A stretch of DNA of 64,000 bases from contig NZ_LT906662.1 in the NCBI RefSeq assembly GCF_900205865.1, positions 1,116,001 to 1,180,000 of the forward strand. The letters run 5' to 3'. Both the position numbers and the translations under genes were made by a program. The stretch is from Thermoanaerobacterium sp. RBIITD. GTDB taxonomy: Bacteria; Bacillota; Thermoanaerobacteria; Thermoanaerobacterales; Thermoanaerobacteraceae. Shown one piece after another: positions 29,615-39,100 of this stretch. Positions within the stretch are counted from its first letter, which is position 1; each line of letters begins with the position of its first letter. The notes under the pieces were generated by a model. The model searched no databases. It was not told the origin of the DNA and was given only the letters and a program-made list of their open reading frames with translations.

Positions 29615-29866
29615 TTATTTAGCAGATTTGTACTTTCTTTTAGTCGCATTTCCGCCTCTTATGTGCCTTTCTGCCTTGTTCTTTTCCAGTACTTCTTTCA
29701 CCTCTTTAAATAGTTCGGGGTTTATATTTTCAAGTCTTTCTGTTACATCTTTATGGACTGTACTTTTACTGACGCCAAATACCTTGGCGGCTTCCCTCAC
29801 AGTTGATTTGTTTTTTATAATGTATTTTGCTATTTCAATAGTCCTCTCTTCGATATAATCTTTCAA
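29615..29866 (-). CDS. spoIIID: Sporulation regulator SpoIIID
   Basis: The true start is TTG at 29866 (MKDYIEERTIEIAKYI), eight bases after AAGGGGG; a longer reading frame upstream is not conserved. The 83-residue protein is a small helix-turn-helix factor (VREAAKVFGVSKSTVHKDVTERL) with the basic C-terminal tail HIRGGNATKRKYK typical of SpoIIID. It acts in the mother cell after sigma-E. An imperfect sigma-E-like -10 (CATATAAAT) lies about 45 bases upstream, but I do not rely on it. It stands between spoIIQ and mbl, as in Bacillus. Confidence 0.95.
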   Translation of the reverse strand: MKDYIEERTIEIAKYIIKNKSTVREAAKVFGVSKSTVHKDVTERLENINPELFKEVKEVLEKNKAERHIRGGNATKRKYKSAK

Positions 29867-29961
29867 TATCAAAACCCCCTTAAGTATAGACCTATCAATA
29901 TATTTATATGCGGGGATTGTATCAATAGAATTGAATGACAAGCAGTAAGGCAAAAAAATAG

Positions 29962-29977
29962 CAGGGATTATTCCCTG
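29962..29977 (-). terminator. Terminator of spoIIQ
   Basis: CAGGGA/TCCCTG stem, TTAT loop, then CTATTTTTTT on the minus strand, 18 bases after the spoIIQ stop. Confidence 0.85.
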
Positions 29978-29994
29978 TTATAATGAATTTTATT

Positions 29995-30813
29995 TTATTT
30001 AAAATATTGCATGGGGTCTATATATACGCCATCTTTTATTAATTCAAAATGCACATGGGGGTCTTCTGCAATCTCAAATTTCGCTGATGCTCCAACCTTT
30101 CCTATAGCCTGTCCCTTTTTGAGTGTTTGTCCAGCTTTTACTGCTATGTTGTCATCGAGATTGCTATAGCGTGTAACATATGAACCATTCTTAACCTCGA
30201 CAGTATTACCGAGTTTACTGTCATTATATACTTTGCTTACAACACCATCCATTGCTGCTAATACATCTGAGCCCTTCGAAGCTTTTAGGTCAACACCTTT
30301 ATGTGTTGTCCATACATCAAGAGTCTTCGAATATGTCAGTTTATTTTCAGCAAATTCCATAACTACATCGCCATTTACAGGTTTCGTCAGAGCAAATGTT
30401 GTGTCACTTTTAACCGGATTATTAGTCTCTACTTTGTTTGACATCGCTTTTAAATCATTGCCTTGGTTTAATTTACTTGTGTCTGGTTTCATAACACTTT
30501 GATTTGCTTTTGCATCTGTAGTTTTCGTCGTGATGCTGTTTTCCACTTTCACTTTATTATCTTCTTTTGTGGCTGTATTATTAGCTACATTAACAGGTGT
30601 TTTTGGATATTCTGTTACCAAGTCTTGTGTGCTTTTACTTTTGCTTGATGTATTTAATTCCTCTTGAGCCGTTTTTAAATCTGCCATCTTTTTTAAATTA
30701 TTGTTCGTAACGTATACAGCTGTAACAGCTACAACAACAATACACAAAAATAAGACTATGTAGAAACCTTTTCTGTCAAAAAATCTCGCTAAATTGTCTC
30801 TATTTATCTTCAC
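29995..30813 (-). CDS. spoIIQ: SpoIIQ-like M23 (LytM) membrane protein
   Basis: 272 residues from a GTG with GGAGGTG upstream. Residues 17-37 form one membrane helix, a linker of about 110 low-complexity residues follows, and the LytM domain covers about 170-265. Zinc ligands are intact: THKGVDL gives H-x3-D and DPHVHFELI gives the HxH. In B. subtilis SpoIIQ the first His is lost; clostridial SpoIIQ keeps it and binds zinc, and this one follows the clostridial pattern. It should act in the forespore membrane during engulfment with SpoIIIAH. A sigma-F-like promoter lies upstream. It sits between spoIID and spoIIID, so the assignment is stronger than from the domain alone. Confidence 0.88.
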   Translation of the reverse strand: MKINRDNLARFFDRKGFYIVLFLCIVVVAVTAVYVTNNNLKKMADLKTAQEELNTSSKSKSTQDLVTEYPKTPVNVANNTATKEDNKVKVENSITTKTTDAKANQSVMKPDTSKLNQGNDLKAMSNKVETNNPVKSDTTFALTKPVNGDVVMEFAENKLTYSKTLDVWTTHKGVDLKASKGSDVLAAMDGVVSKVYNDSKLGNTVEVKNGSYVTRYSNLDDNIAVKAGQTLKKGQAIGKVGASAKFEIAEDPHVHFELIKDGVYIDPMQYFK

Positions 30814-30834
30814 GAAAATTCACCTCCTTCTGGT

Positions 30835-30862
30835 ATTTTAACCAATATAAATTAATTTATAC
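30835..30862 (-). promoter_or_regulatory. Sigma-F-type promoter of spoIIQ
   Basis: Minus strand GTATA (30858-30862), 14-base gap, GGTTAAAAT (30835-30843), matching the GGNNANANT -10 pattern of forespore sigma factors. Bacillus spoIIQ is sigma-F dependent. Confidence 0.6.
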
Positions 30863-30898
30863 CAAAGGAAGCCATTTGCAAGGTTCTATTAACAAAAA

Positions 30899-30917
30899 AA
30901 AGGCTATTAAAGCCTTT
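30899..30917 (-). terminator. Terminator of spoIID
   Basis: AAAGGCT/AGCCTTT stem with a 5-base loop, followed by TTTTTG on the minus strand, 5 bases after the spoIID stop. Confidence 0.85.
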
Positions 30918-30921
30918 ATAT

Positions 30922-31983
30922 TTATTTACCCGTTGTATTAGAATTCGTCTTCTTAACAAGGTCATCAAATTTCATTATTTCAATACCTGTGTAATAATGC
31001 TTAAGTATATCTTCAAAATTTTTGCCGCTTTTAGCCATGGCATTTGCACCATACTGGCTCATTCCAACCCCATGGCCATAGCCTATTACATTTATTACTA
31101 CGTTATTTCCTTGCATTTGAAATGCAAAATTTGTTGAGTTAAGCTGAAATAAATCTTGAATGTCATTCCCGGTAAAATCGATCCCACCTATTTTTAATGA
31201 TAGCACATGTCCTGCTTGTGTCCTATTTATGTTTTTTATATAGCTTAATGGATTTTTTGTGCTTATAACTGCATTTGGTGCCTTGCTTTTAATTCGCTTT
31301 ACGAATTCGTCAGATGATAATGTGACAGTCGTCTTAAATTTCTGGGCCGATTCTTCACCTGGTGATGCTACGCTCTTTAAATATGGAAGGTTCTCCTTCC
31401 AGATATTTTTTGCATCCTCTGTTTCACCGCCGCTTATAGCATGGTAGGCAGGTTCTATCAAGGCATCCTGATATACTATTACAAGACCCTTTGTGTCATT
31501 GACGGATTTTACTATCTTATCATGATATTCACTATATTTATCTCCCCATCTTGCCTTCATCACATCATCTGATATCCATGCCTGACAATGTTTATAGTCA
31601 GTACAGATGTCGCTGCCCGGATGGATGTCGCAGCCTTTACCACCTGCAGCTACCTCTTTTGATAATGCGTATGTCCTTGCAGCAATAGCTTGTGCCTTTA
31701 ATGCTTCTAATTCAAATTCTGCTGGCATTTCAGCCGCCACAACTCCGACAAGATAATCCTCAAGGTTCATCTTGACGGCTTTATTTTGGTCTGTGATAAA
31801 GACATTAATTGTATTATAATCATCAGGTGTTTTTACATCAACTACCTTTCCATCCTGAACGAGCTTAGCGCCGCTATGTGGTATCGTGTTGCTGCGTATA
31901 GGGCCAAATCCCATAACGATTATTGCAGGTACTATGATTGTGGCAAAAAATATTATTATCACCCCGTACAATATATACTTCAT
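30922..31983 (-). CDS. spoIID: Stage II sporulation protein D, peptidoglycan lytic transglycosylase
   Basis: 353 residues; ATG after GCAGGAGG. One N-terminal membrane helix (about 5-28) is followed by the SpoIID domain: MNLEDYLVGVVAAEMPAEF (with the catalytic Glu), EALKAQAIAARTYAL, the Cys pair around CDIHPGSDICTDYKHCQAW, and YGHGVGMSQYGANAMA. It cleaves denuded glycan strands during engulfment together with SpoIIP and SpoIIM. A sigma-E promoter is well matched upstream. Confidence 0.95.
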   Translation of the reverse strand: MKYILYGVIIIFFATIIVPAIIVMGFGPIRSNTIPHSGAKLVQDGKVVDVKTPDDYNTINVFITDQNKAVKMNLEDYLVGVVAAEMPAEFELEALKAQAIAARTYALSKEVAAGGKGCDIHPGSDICTDYKHCQAWISDDVMKARWGDKYSEYHDKIVKSVNDTKGLVIVYQDALIEPAYHAISGGETEDAKNIWKENLPYLKSVASPGEESAQKFKTTVTLSSDEFVKRIKSKAPNAVISTKNPLSYIKNINRTQAGHVLSLKIGGIDFTGNDIQDLFQLNSTNFAFQMQGNNVVINVIGYGHGVGMSQYGANAMAKSGKNFEDILKHYYTGIEIMKFDDLVKKTNSNTTGK

Positions 31984-32055
31984 TTTATCCTCCTGCGGTT
32001 ATTAGTTAGAGACATTAAATAAAATAGTTCGTCCCCTTAAATTATCAGTTATTAA

Positions 32056-32084
32056 AGTATATGTAACGGGATATATTAATATGT
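32056..32084 (-). promoter_or_regulatory. Sigma-E-type promoter of spoIID
   Basis: Minus strand ACATATT (32078-32084), 14-base gap, CATATACT (32056-32063). It fits the sigma-E pattern and lies directly after the stop of the preceding SLH gene, about 70 bases before the spoIID start. Confidence 0.65.
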
Positions 32085-32086
32085 CT

Positions 32087-33550
32087 TTAATAATTAAGTA
32101 TCTTCTCTACATAATCAACTGTGAGGTCCTTCATCATAAAATCTATCATACGGGATATCATAGATGCCGCCTCCTCACGAGTAAGTGAGCCATTTGGATT
32201 AAAATCCCCATTTGCGTCTCCTTCTAAAAGCCCAATCTCGTGTGCTACATATACGTCCCTTTTTGCCCATGCCGGAATAGCATAGTCATCATTAAAACCC
32301 GTGCTAAAATACCCTTTTGGTGCAAGATTTGTTAATCCAAGAGCTCTTATAAAAATGACTGCCGCTTCAGCCCTTGTAAGTATTTTATTTGGGCTGAATT
32401 GGTTTGGAGCTGTACCAGATATTAATCCAGCCATGCTGGCTGCCTTTATATATCCATAATCTTCGTCACTTGTTTGAACATCTATAAATGGCGATACTTC
32501 CTTAACTTTACTCCTTGAATATCCAGACGTGTTTGGTATAGTATATGGTTCTAAATTAATAGCTTTTGCGACTGCTACTGTAAAATCAGATCTCAATATA
32601 GGTAGTTTTGGGCCGAAATATTTAGATGTATTGGGAAATATCTCCATGCTCATTAGTTTTAGTATATCATCATGACCCCATGTACCATTTATATCATTGA
32701 CATCTGGCACAACAAGCCTATTTTCTTTTGGTACCTCATTGAGGCTTGTGCTATCAGAACCTGTATTTCTCCCTATTTCGGCTCCATTATCATCTAGTTT
32801 TGGTAGGTCATATGAATATTTTAGTATATCTTCACCAGATTTGCTTAAAAGATATCCACCTCTAAAGCTGATATAATTTGGGTCATTCAAAATATACTTT
32901 AGGTCGGAGTTTACAGTAAAGGATACATAAACATCTGCATTTCCGCTCCATGTTGAATCATTTCCATTGACCTTTGTATTGCCTGTTATAAGATAGCTTA
33001 TTTTCTGTGTCTTGACATTTCCATAATTGTGGTCGAATCCAACTGTCTTATCGGTTATTTCAACTGTAATCGTACCTTTATTGTTATTTAAACTATACAC
33101 CTTCCTACCGGCAAAATTTCCTGCTAAGTAGTTTACACCAGGATTTAATGACTTTATATCAGAGCCGTTAAAAACATATGATGTAAGTTTATATATATTT
33201 TTACCTTCTGTAATAGTTTCAGAATACCTCTCAAGTGTTGTAGTTGATTGAACTTGGTTGTACTCATCTTTTGGTGTCTCAATGGTTTTAAATGTTAATG
33301 TCCTTGTTAGCTTGCCACCATCATCAGATGACAGCTGATACCTATATGTAGTAGTTGTAGTGCCAGACCTGCTCGATTGCGATGGTGTCATCTTACCCTT
33401 AAATACGATAGGCTTACCAGTTAAAAAAACTACTTCCTTATAATCACTCTCATTTGCTATGCCGCCTTCATATCCAGCATCATTTGCAAAAACATATACA
33501 GGCACAAACATTGTTACTAATATTACAAAAATAATTAAGGTCTTCTTCAT
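32087..33550 (-). CDS. SLH-domain surface protein (third gene of the surface operon)
   Basis: 487 residues with a signal peptide (1-22, ending VFA). The middle (about 25-290) is an unrecognised beta-rich extracellular region with many Tyr and Thr. The C-terminal part has three SLH domains (about 300-480: WGHDDILKLMSMEIFP, YGYIKAASMAGLISG with RAEAAVIFIRALG, and WAKRDVYVAHEIGLLEG with TREEAASMISRM). It should be held on the secondary cell-wall polymer. It is the last of three cotranscribed surface-protein genes, 22 bases after the one before. Confidence 0.85.
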   Translation of the reverse strand: MKKTLIIFVILVTMFVPVYVFANDAGYEGGIANESDYKEVVFLTGKPIVFKGKMTPSQSSRSGTTTTTYRYQLSSDDGGKLTRTLTFKTIETPKDEYNQVQSTTTLERYSETITEGKNIYKLTSYVFNGSDIKSLNPGVNYLAGNFAGRKVYSLNNNKGTITVEITDKTVGFDHNYGNVKTQKISYLITGNTKVNGNDSTWSGNADVYVSFTVNSDLKYILNDPNYISFRGGYLLSKSGEDILKYSYDLPKLDDNGAEIGRNTGSDSTSLNEVPKENRLVVPDVNDINGTWGHDDILKLMSMEIFPNTSKYFGPKLPILRSDFTVAVAKAINLEPYTIPNTSGYSRSKVKEVSPFIDVQTSDEDYGYIKAASMAGLISGTAPNQFSPNKILTRAEAAVIFIRALGLTNLAPKGYFSTGFNDDYAIPAWAKRDVYVAHEIGLLEGDANGDFNPNGSLTREEAASMISRMIDFMMKDLTVDYVEKILNY

Positions 33551-33571
33551 TTGGTTTCTCCCCTTCGCAAA

Positions 33572-36103
33572 CTACTTTACAGCTATAATAATCCCATTTA
33601 CACCGTCCCTAATTATATAGAGATTGTCACCATTTCTTAGGTCATCTATTGTTATCCTTCTATTGTTTTTAACAATAACGGCTTTAGTTGCATCAATTGT
33701 GTCTATTGAAGTATTTAGGTCCCATTTGTCATTTAAGCCGTTCCAATCTTTGACATTATCTATGCTTATCATGTTACCATTTATACTATTAATAACAGCC
33801 TCACTAACCCTATCTGATTCACTTAATGGCCTTATATTAATCGCAATTGCATTTTTACCATTTGCAACGACATATACTGAATAATAATCTTTTATGCCGT
33901 ATTTCTGTTTCAAAAATTCATCATATTGCACTTGTACTGGATTATCTCCAGTATTGTCTACAATGTATGTGGTACCACCTATAAAGAATGTTTCATCGCC
34001 ACTATTTAATGACCACTCGTTATTTTTAATTGTTTTATACCCGTATACATTGTAGTATCCATAATAATATGTATCGCCAATTGTTAAAGAATCCGCTGTA
34101 ACACTTTTTATCATTGCTTTTGCATAATAGTATTCAGGTGATTCCTGTGAGTCTAATATTGATATAAAGTTTGCATTGCCATTCCTTGAGAAGGAAATAT
34201 ATGCCTGTTTGACACTTGCAAGTATATCGGGTGGAACTTTAAGACCATCTTTTAAAATAATCGTCCCATCATTTATGCCTACTTTTCTTCCATCATTAAG
34301 CATAATCGACATTGTTCCATTGTTATAATCAATATTTCCTTCATAGCTCATATTGAATCCGCTTTGAATACTTACTACAGATGCTGTATCATTACCATAA
34401 TGATTTTCAAGTGAAATATATGCTTTTGCCCCCTTATATTGATTTATATCATCCTTAGTTATTTTTCCTCCATCATAATATATTGTTGCGCCATCTAATC
34501 CGTATTTATTGTAATTAGTGAGACTCACCCATTGTCCTTGCTTATATCTTTCAACATTTTTTAGTAATATCTTTGGATTAAATCCTGATACACCTGCGAT
34601 ATCCCCTCTTATAACATCGATTGATTTATTATAATCATCTTCTACAAATACTTTATCAGGTGTATTAGATTTTATATCGCTAAAATACAGCTTTATATAC
34701 TCCCCAACTTTTAAGCTATCAGCACTTCGGGTATCTCCTGCCCCATTTATTGGCATGTCACTGCTTAATGTATATGCCTTGCCATTATCAAGTGTCACAT
34801 TTACACTATTACCATTAAGATCAGCAGAAACTATTCTTCCACTGTCTTGCCTATCACCAGTTTCAACTTGCCCATCTTTGCTGTAATCTGTATATTCAAC
34901 ATCTATTTTTGTTGCAACATTGCCGTACATTGTAACTGTTGCAAACTCGCCGTATTTTAAGTCGTTTATAGATGCTTCTACAGAATTCATAGTAACCGTA
35001 GTATTTGCATTATAATTTATCACATAACTACTACCAGTATCTGTAATAAGCCTAAAAGTATTTCCAGATATGCTGTCGATTGTACCGCTAATAATGCTTA
35101 ATTGGCTTGAATTAGTTTCAGCAAAAACTACATTACTTCCATTTAAATAGTATGTTATATTGTCACCTATTGTTAATGCACCAGATAACCCTTGTATGCC
35201 GCTTTTTAGTGTTGTAAAGTCGTACTTACCATATGAAGAATCCTCTGAAACAAGGTTTTCACTCTGTCCATTACCGTTCCTCAATATATATGTAATTCTC
35301 GTGCCACCACCTACATTGTCTTTTATTATATTCTCAATATAACCTTCACCTTTTGTATATCCCATCATAGCATATGCTTTGTTAAATGCTCTACTTAATA
35401 CTGATGCCATCTGTTCCCTTGTGATACTGTCATTTGGTCCGAATTTCCCATTATTGTAACCCGACATTATACCTGACTCAATCGTTGCCTCTATATATGG
35501 AATATTGCCACTATCAAATAAGTCACTGTCTTTGTATGAATAGACAAACTGTGTATCCTTGCCATATACAGGTGTCAAGTTTATGCCTTTCGCAATCCAA
35601 TTCGCAATTTCTTGTCTTGTCGCATTTTGTGTAAAATTGAGTGATGTCTCCTGCTTTGATATAAGTCCAGTCTTTGTTGCAACAGATATAACACCTTGTG
35701 CCCAACTGTCCACCATTTGGCTGGTGCCTGTGCCTATATATGTTGGCGGATTGTTATTAGCTTGGCCCGCTATTTGACCAGGATTTCCATTGCCTGTCGG
35801 AATAGCCTTTTGGATATCACCTTCTCTGCCCATAAGCCTTAGTATCATTGCAAGGGCTTCTTCCCTTTTAACATTATTAGCAGGATAGTATTTCCTGTCG
35901 CCGCCGCCGCGAATAACAGACAATGCTGTCATCCTCATAATATCCTGCTTTGCGAAACTTTTATCGATATCCGTGTATGACATGTTTATATATGTAGCAT
36001 TGGCACTGCTGGTACCTTGATATGTTGGAATACCAGCCTGCGCTCCATAAGCGATATTTAAAATTAAAATCAATGTAATTATAATCGATACAAGTTTTTT
36101 CAT
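33572..36103 (-). CDS. Large SLH-domain surface protein (second gene of the surface operon)
   Basis: I choose the ATG at 36103 (MKKLVSIIITLILI), which follows GAGAGGAATG; nine codons upstream lack support. The 843-residue protein has a signal peptide (1-21), then three N-terminal SLH domains (about 40-250: FAKQDIMRMTALSVIRGG, WAQGVISVATKTGLIS, YIEATIESGIMSG with TREQMASVLSRAF). About 600 residues of repeated beta-strand units follow (IISGTIDSISGNTFRLI, GRIVSADLNGNSVNVTL, MIKSVTADSLTIGDTYY and similar). The repeats suggest a long extracellular stalk or lattice subunit. The anchor is N-terminal here, but C-terminal in the next gene. The exact role is unknown. Confidence 0.85.
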   Translation of the reverse strand: MKKLVSIIITLILILNIAYGAQAGIPTYQGTSSANATYINMSYTDIDKSFAKQDIMRMTALSVIRGGGDRKYYPANNVKREEALAMILRLMGREGDIQKAIPTGNGNPGQIAGQANNNPPTYIGTGTSQMVDSWAQGVISVATKTGLISKQETSLNFTQNATRQEIANWIAKGINLTPVYGKDTQFVYSYKDSDLFDSGNIPYIEATIESGIMSGYNNGKFGPNDSITREQMASVLSRAFNKAYAMMGYTKGEGYIENIIKDNVGGGTRITYILRNGNGQSENLVSEDSSYGKYDFTTLKSGIQGLSGALTIGDNITYYLNGSNVVFAETNSSQLSIISGTIDSISGNTFRLITDTGSSYVINYNANTTVTMNSVEASINDLKYGEFATVTMYGNVATKIDVEYTDYSKDGQVETGDRQDSGRIVSADLNGNSVNVTLDNGKAYTLSSDMPINGAGDTRSADSLKVGEYIKLYFSDIKSNTPDKVFVEDDYNKSIDVIRGDIAGVSGFNPKILLKNVERYKQGQWVSLTNYNKYGLDGATIYYDGGKITKDDINQYKGAKAYISLENHYGNDTASVVSIQSGFNMSYEGNIDYNNGTMSIMLNDGRKVGINDGTIILKDGLKVPPDILASVKQAYISFSRNGNANFISILDSQESPEYYYAKAMIKSVTADSLTIGDTYYYGYYNVYGYKTIKNNEWSLNSGDETFFIGGTTYIVDNTGDNPVQVQYDEFLKQKYGIKDYYSVYVVANGKNAIAINIRPLSESDRVSEAVINSINGNMISIDNVKDWNGLNDKWDLNTSIDTIDATKAVIVKNNRRITIDDLRNGDNLYIIRDGVNGIIIAVK

Positions 36104-36141
36104 TTTACATTCCTCTCCCGTATTACGCAAAGAAATATATA

Positions 36142-39100
36142 TTACTTAGTATTCACAAGAGCATATCTACCGGGGTAGTTTATATCCACAGAAACATAAT
36201 GAAGCGCTGTATCCATGTAAGGGTTATATATCATTCCAGCGTCAAAGTTTCTTATTGATACTATACCATAATTTTCAAACCTGTTGTTATAATAATTCAT
36301 AGTAATTTTTATATTCTTTTTAAAATAATTTATAGCCGATATTTTGTCGTCATTAATTTCATCGTACTTAATATCATATATATCTGATACAATACTTTGA
36401 TATTTTGGTAATTTCTTATTTAAATCATCGATGGCTTTATCGCCAAGCCTTTCTATTGTTATTCTGTCATAATCTGATGACAAGTTCAAATCATCCGGTG
36501 TAAATTCCATGCCGAATTCTTTTGTCCTCAATGTAATCTTTGTATAATCATTTTTAAAATAATTCGGTACATTAATAATCCATTTATTTACATTGCTATA
36601 TTTATATCCAGTTAAATCTATAATGTAATTATCTAAAGCATCTTTGCCAAGTGTGACAATTGCGGTATTACCAGATAAATTTATCGATGTATCATTATTG
36701 ACATCTGGTACACCTGTATCGTATTTTGAATTCGATGATGTATCTGTTGTTGCGGAGTCATATGCATATCCGCTATTACCAAGGTCATTTATCGGCCTTA
36801 ATTCAAAGTTATATGTTGTATTTGGACTTAACCCATCAACATAATATTCAAGCTTATCTGTTGAGGCTATAAATGAGTAATTATCATCACTACTTTTCTT
36901 ACCATATATCTCGTATAATTTAGCACCATTAACCTTTGTCCAGTGTAAGTATATCGTGTGGTCATTGCCTGATATGCCGTCCGCCCAAAATCCCGTTGGG
37001 TTCTCAGGTACAGTCTGGACGAATGTAAATCCTCCAGCCATGACCGCATCCGAGAAGTCAGGATTTAAGACTCTTACATCTACTTTACCTTCTTGATGCT
37101 GTGGTGTCGTAACAATAATCGTCTTGTAGTCTTGCACATATGCATTTGGCGCTTTTGTATCCCCAAAGTATACTGCTAAACCTGTTTTAAAATTATCTCC
37201 CTTTATAGTGACAGTTTCTCCGCCTCTAGTCGAACCTGTATTAGGAGTGACTGATGTAATCTTTGGGTTTGTTCCTGTCTTAACATATGTGAAAGCTCCT
37301 TCTAATGTCGAACTCGCACCATCATCAACATTATAAACTGTAACAGCTATAGGTATATTTAATTCTTTTGGATCCCCAGCAGGTGTTTTGACAACAATAG
37401 CATTGGCGGTATTTGATACGACCGTCGCTTCAATGCCTTCAAAATACACCTCTACCTTATCCCTGAAGTCATTGCCGTAAATCGTTACTGTTGTTCCCCC
37501 GTCTATACTTCCTTTTGGCGGATCGACTTCGTATATTACAGGATTTGATACAGGTGAAACATATTCAATATCAGCTGTCGCAACCCCACCATCAGGGTTT
37601 ACGATCTTCAATGTCTTTTTGCCTATGTCGCCTTGTATTGGCGCGATAAATTTTATTTCACCGCTATCTACCACAGTAACATCTGTTACTTCTTTATCAT
37701 CTATATAGACTGCTGCACCAGCCCTTAATAATTTATCGCCATCATATAGTGGCATCGCAAAATCTGAGCCTAAAACTATGACATGTGTTGTACCATTTAC
37801 ATTTGACTTAGGCGGTGTAATGCTATTTATAACAGGCTTTGACTGAACATATGTATAGCCATTGTCAATGTACCCAATACCCGAGTCATAGTTTACAACA
37901 GAAACTCTGACAGGACCTGGTGCATTTGGCGGTGTCACAACCTTCAATGTCCCATAATCAACATATATGACCTTTGGTGCTTTGACATTGCCAAAGTATA
38001 CTTCGGGCCCTATGGGGTTCCCATCGCTGTCCTTTAATATTTCTCCATTTTCATTCTTTGATATCCTAAAATCCTGACCCGTTATAGTAACCATGTCTCC
38101 ACCATATGTGGAACCTTTATTTGGGTCTATCTTCGTTATAACAGGTGTGCTGTTTGGCACTACATATGTAAACCCGCTTTCCCCATCATGCAAACCATAT
38201 GTGTAGTTACCACCATCATAATTTATTACTGTAACATATGCTTTTCCTGGGTTACCAGGCGGCGTCATAGCAGTTATGGTCTTTCCATCTGAACTTATAT
38301 TGATATTCGTGGCAAGTTTTCCACCTATATATACTTCAGCACCTCTTCTAAAGTCATTGCCATTTATAGTTAAGGCCGTCCCACCATTTACAGTGCCGTG
38401 GTCGGGGTATACTGATGTAACAATTGGATTCGATTCTGGCACAAGGAAGTGGAATTTCTGAGGCGATAATGCTACAGCTGTATCAGGATTTACAACTTTT
38501 ATATCGTATAGGCCAGCATATTGCATATCTGGTACAACCGCTGTTATCGTATTTTCATCGACAACATATATATTTTCCATTACAGTGTCACCAAGGTACA
38601 CTTTTGCGCCCTCACTGTCACCTATCTTCCTTGAAAAATCACTTCCAAAGATATATACAAGTGTCCCTTTGCCACCGTAGTTAGGGGAAACTTTCGTTAT
38701 CTGTGGTTTTGTTTCGATAAGGAGGTACTCGAAACCATCTGTTAATGAAGCTGTACCGCCATCAGATGGATTTACGACCTGAACAATCTTCTTTCCCAAT
38801 GTCCCCGGCGGTGTTACAGCGTTTATGACAGTATTGCCTGACATAACATTTGTAACTTTTGCCTGTACGCCGTCAATTGTAACAATGCTGCCATTTTCAA
38901 AATTACTTCCCGTTATCTTTATCTGGGTGCCGCCTTTTGTTGGACCCTTGTTCGGATCGACCGAAATAATAGTCGGTGTTTTATGAGTATCCTTTATTTC
39001 AAATGCATTTTTTAATGTCGTGCTTCCACCAGCTGTCCCATCTTTTCCATCGTAATTTAATATAGTCATGTCCTGCCAACCTACAGGATACGGATCATTT

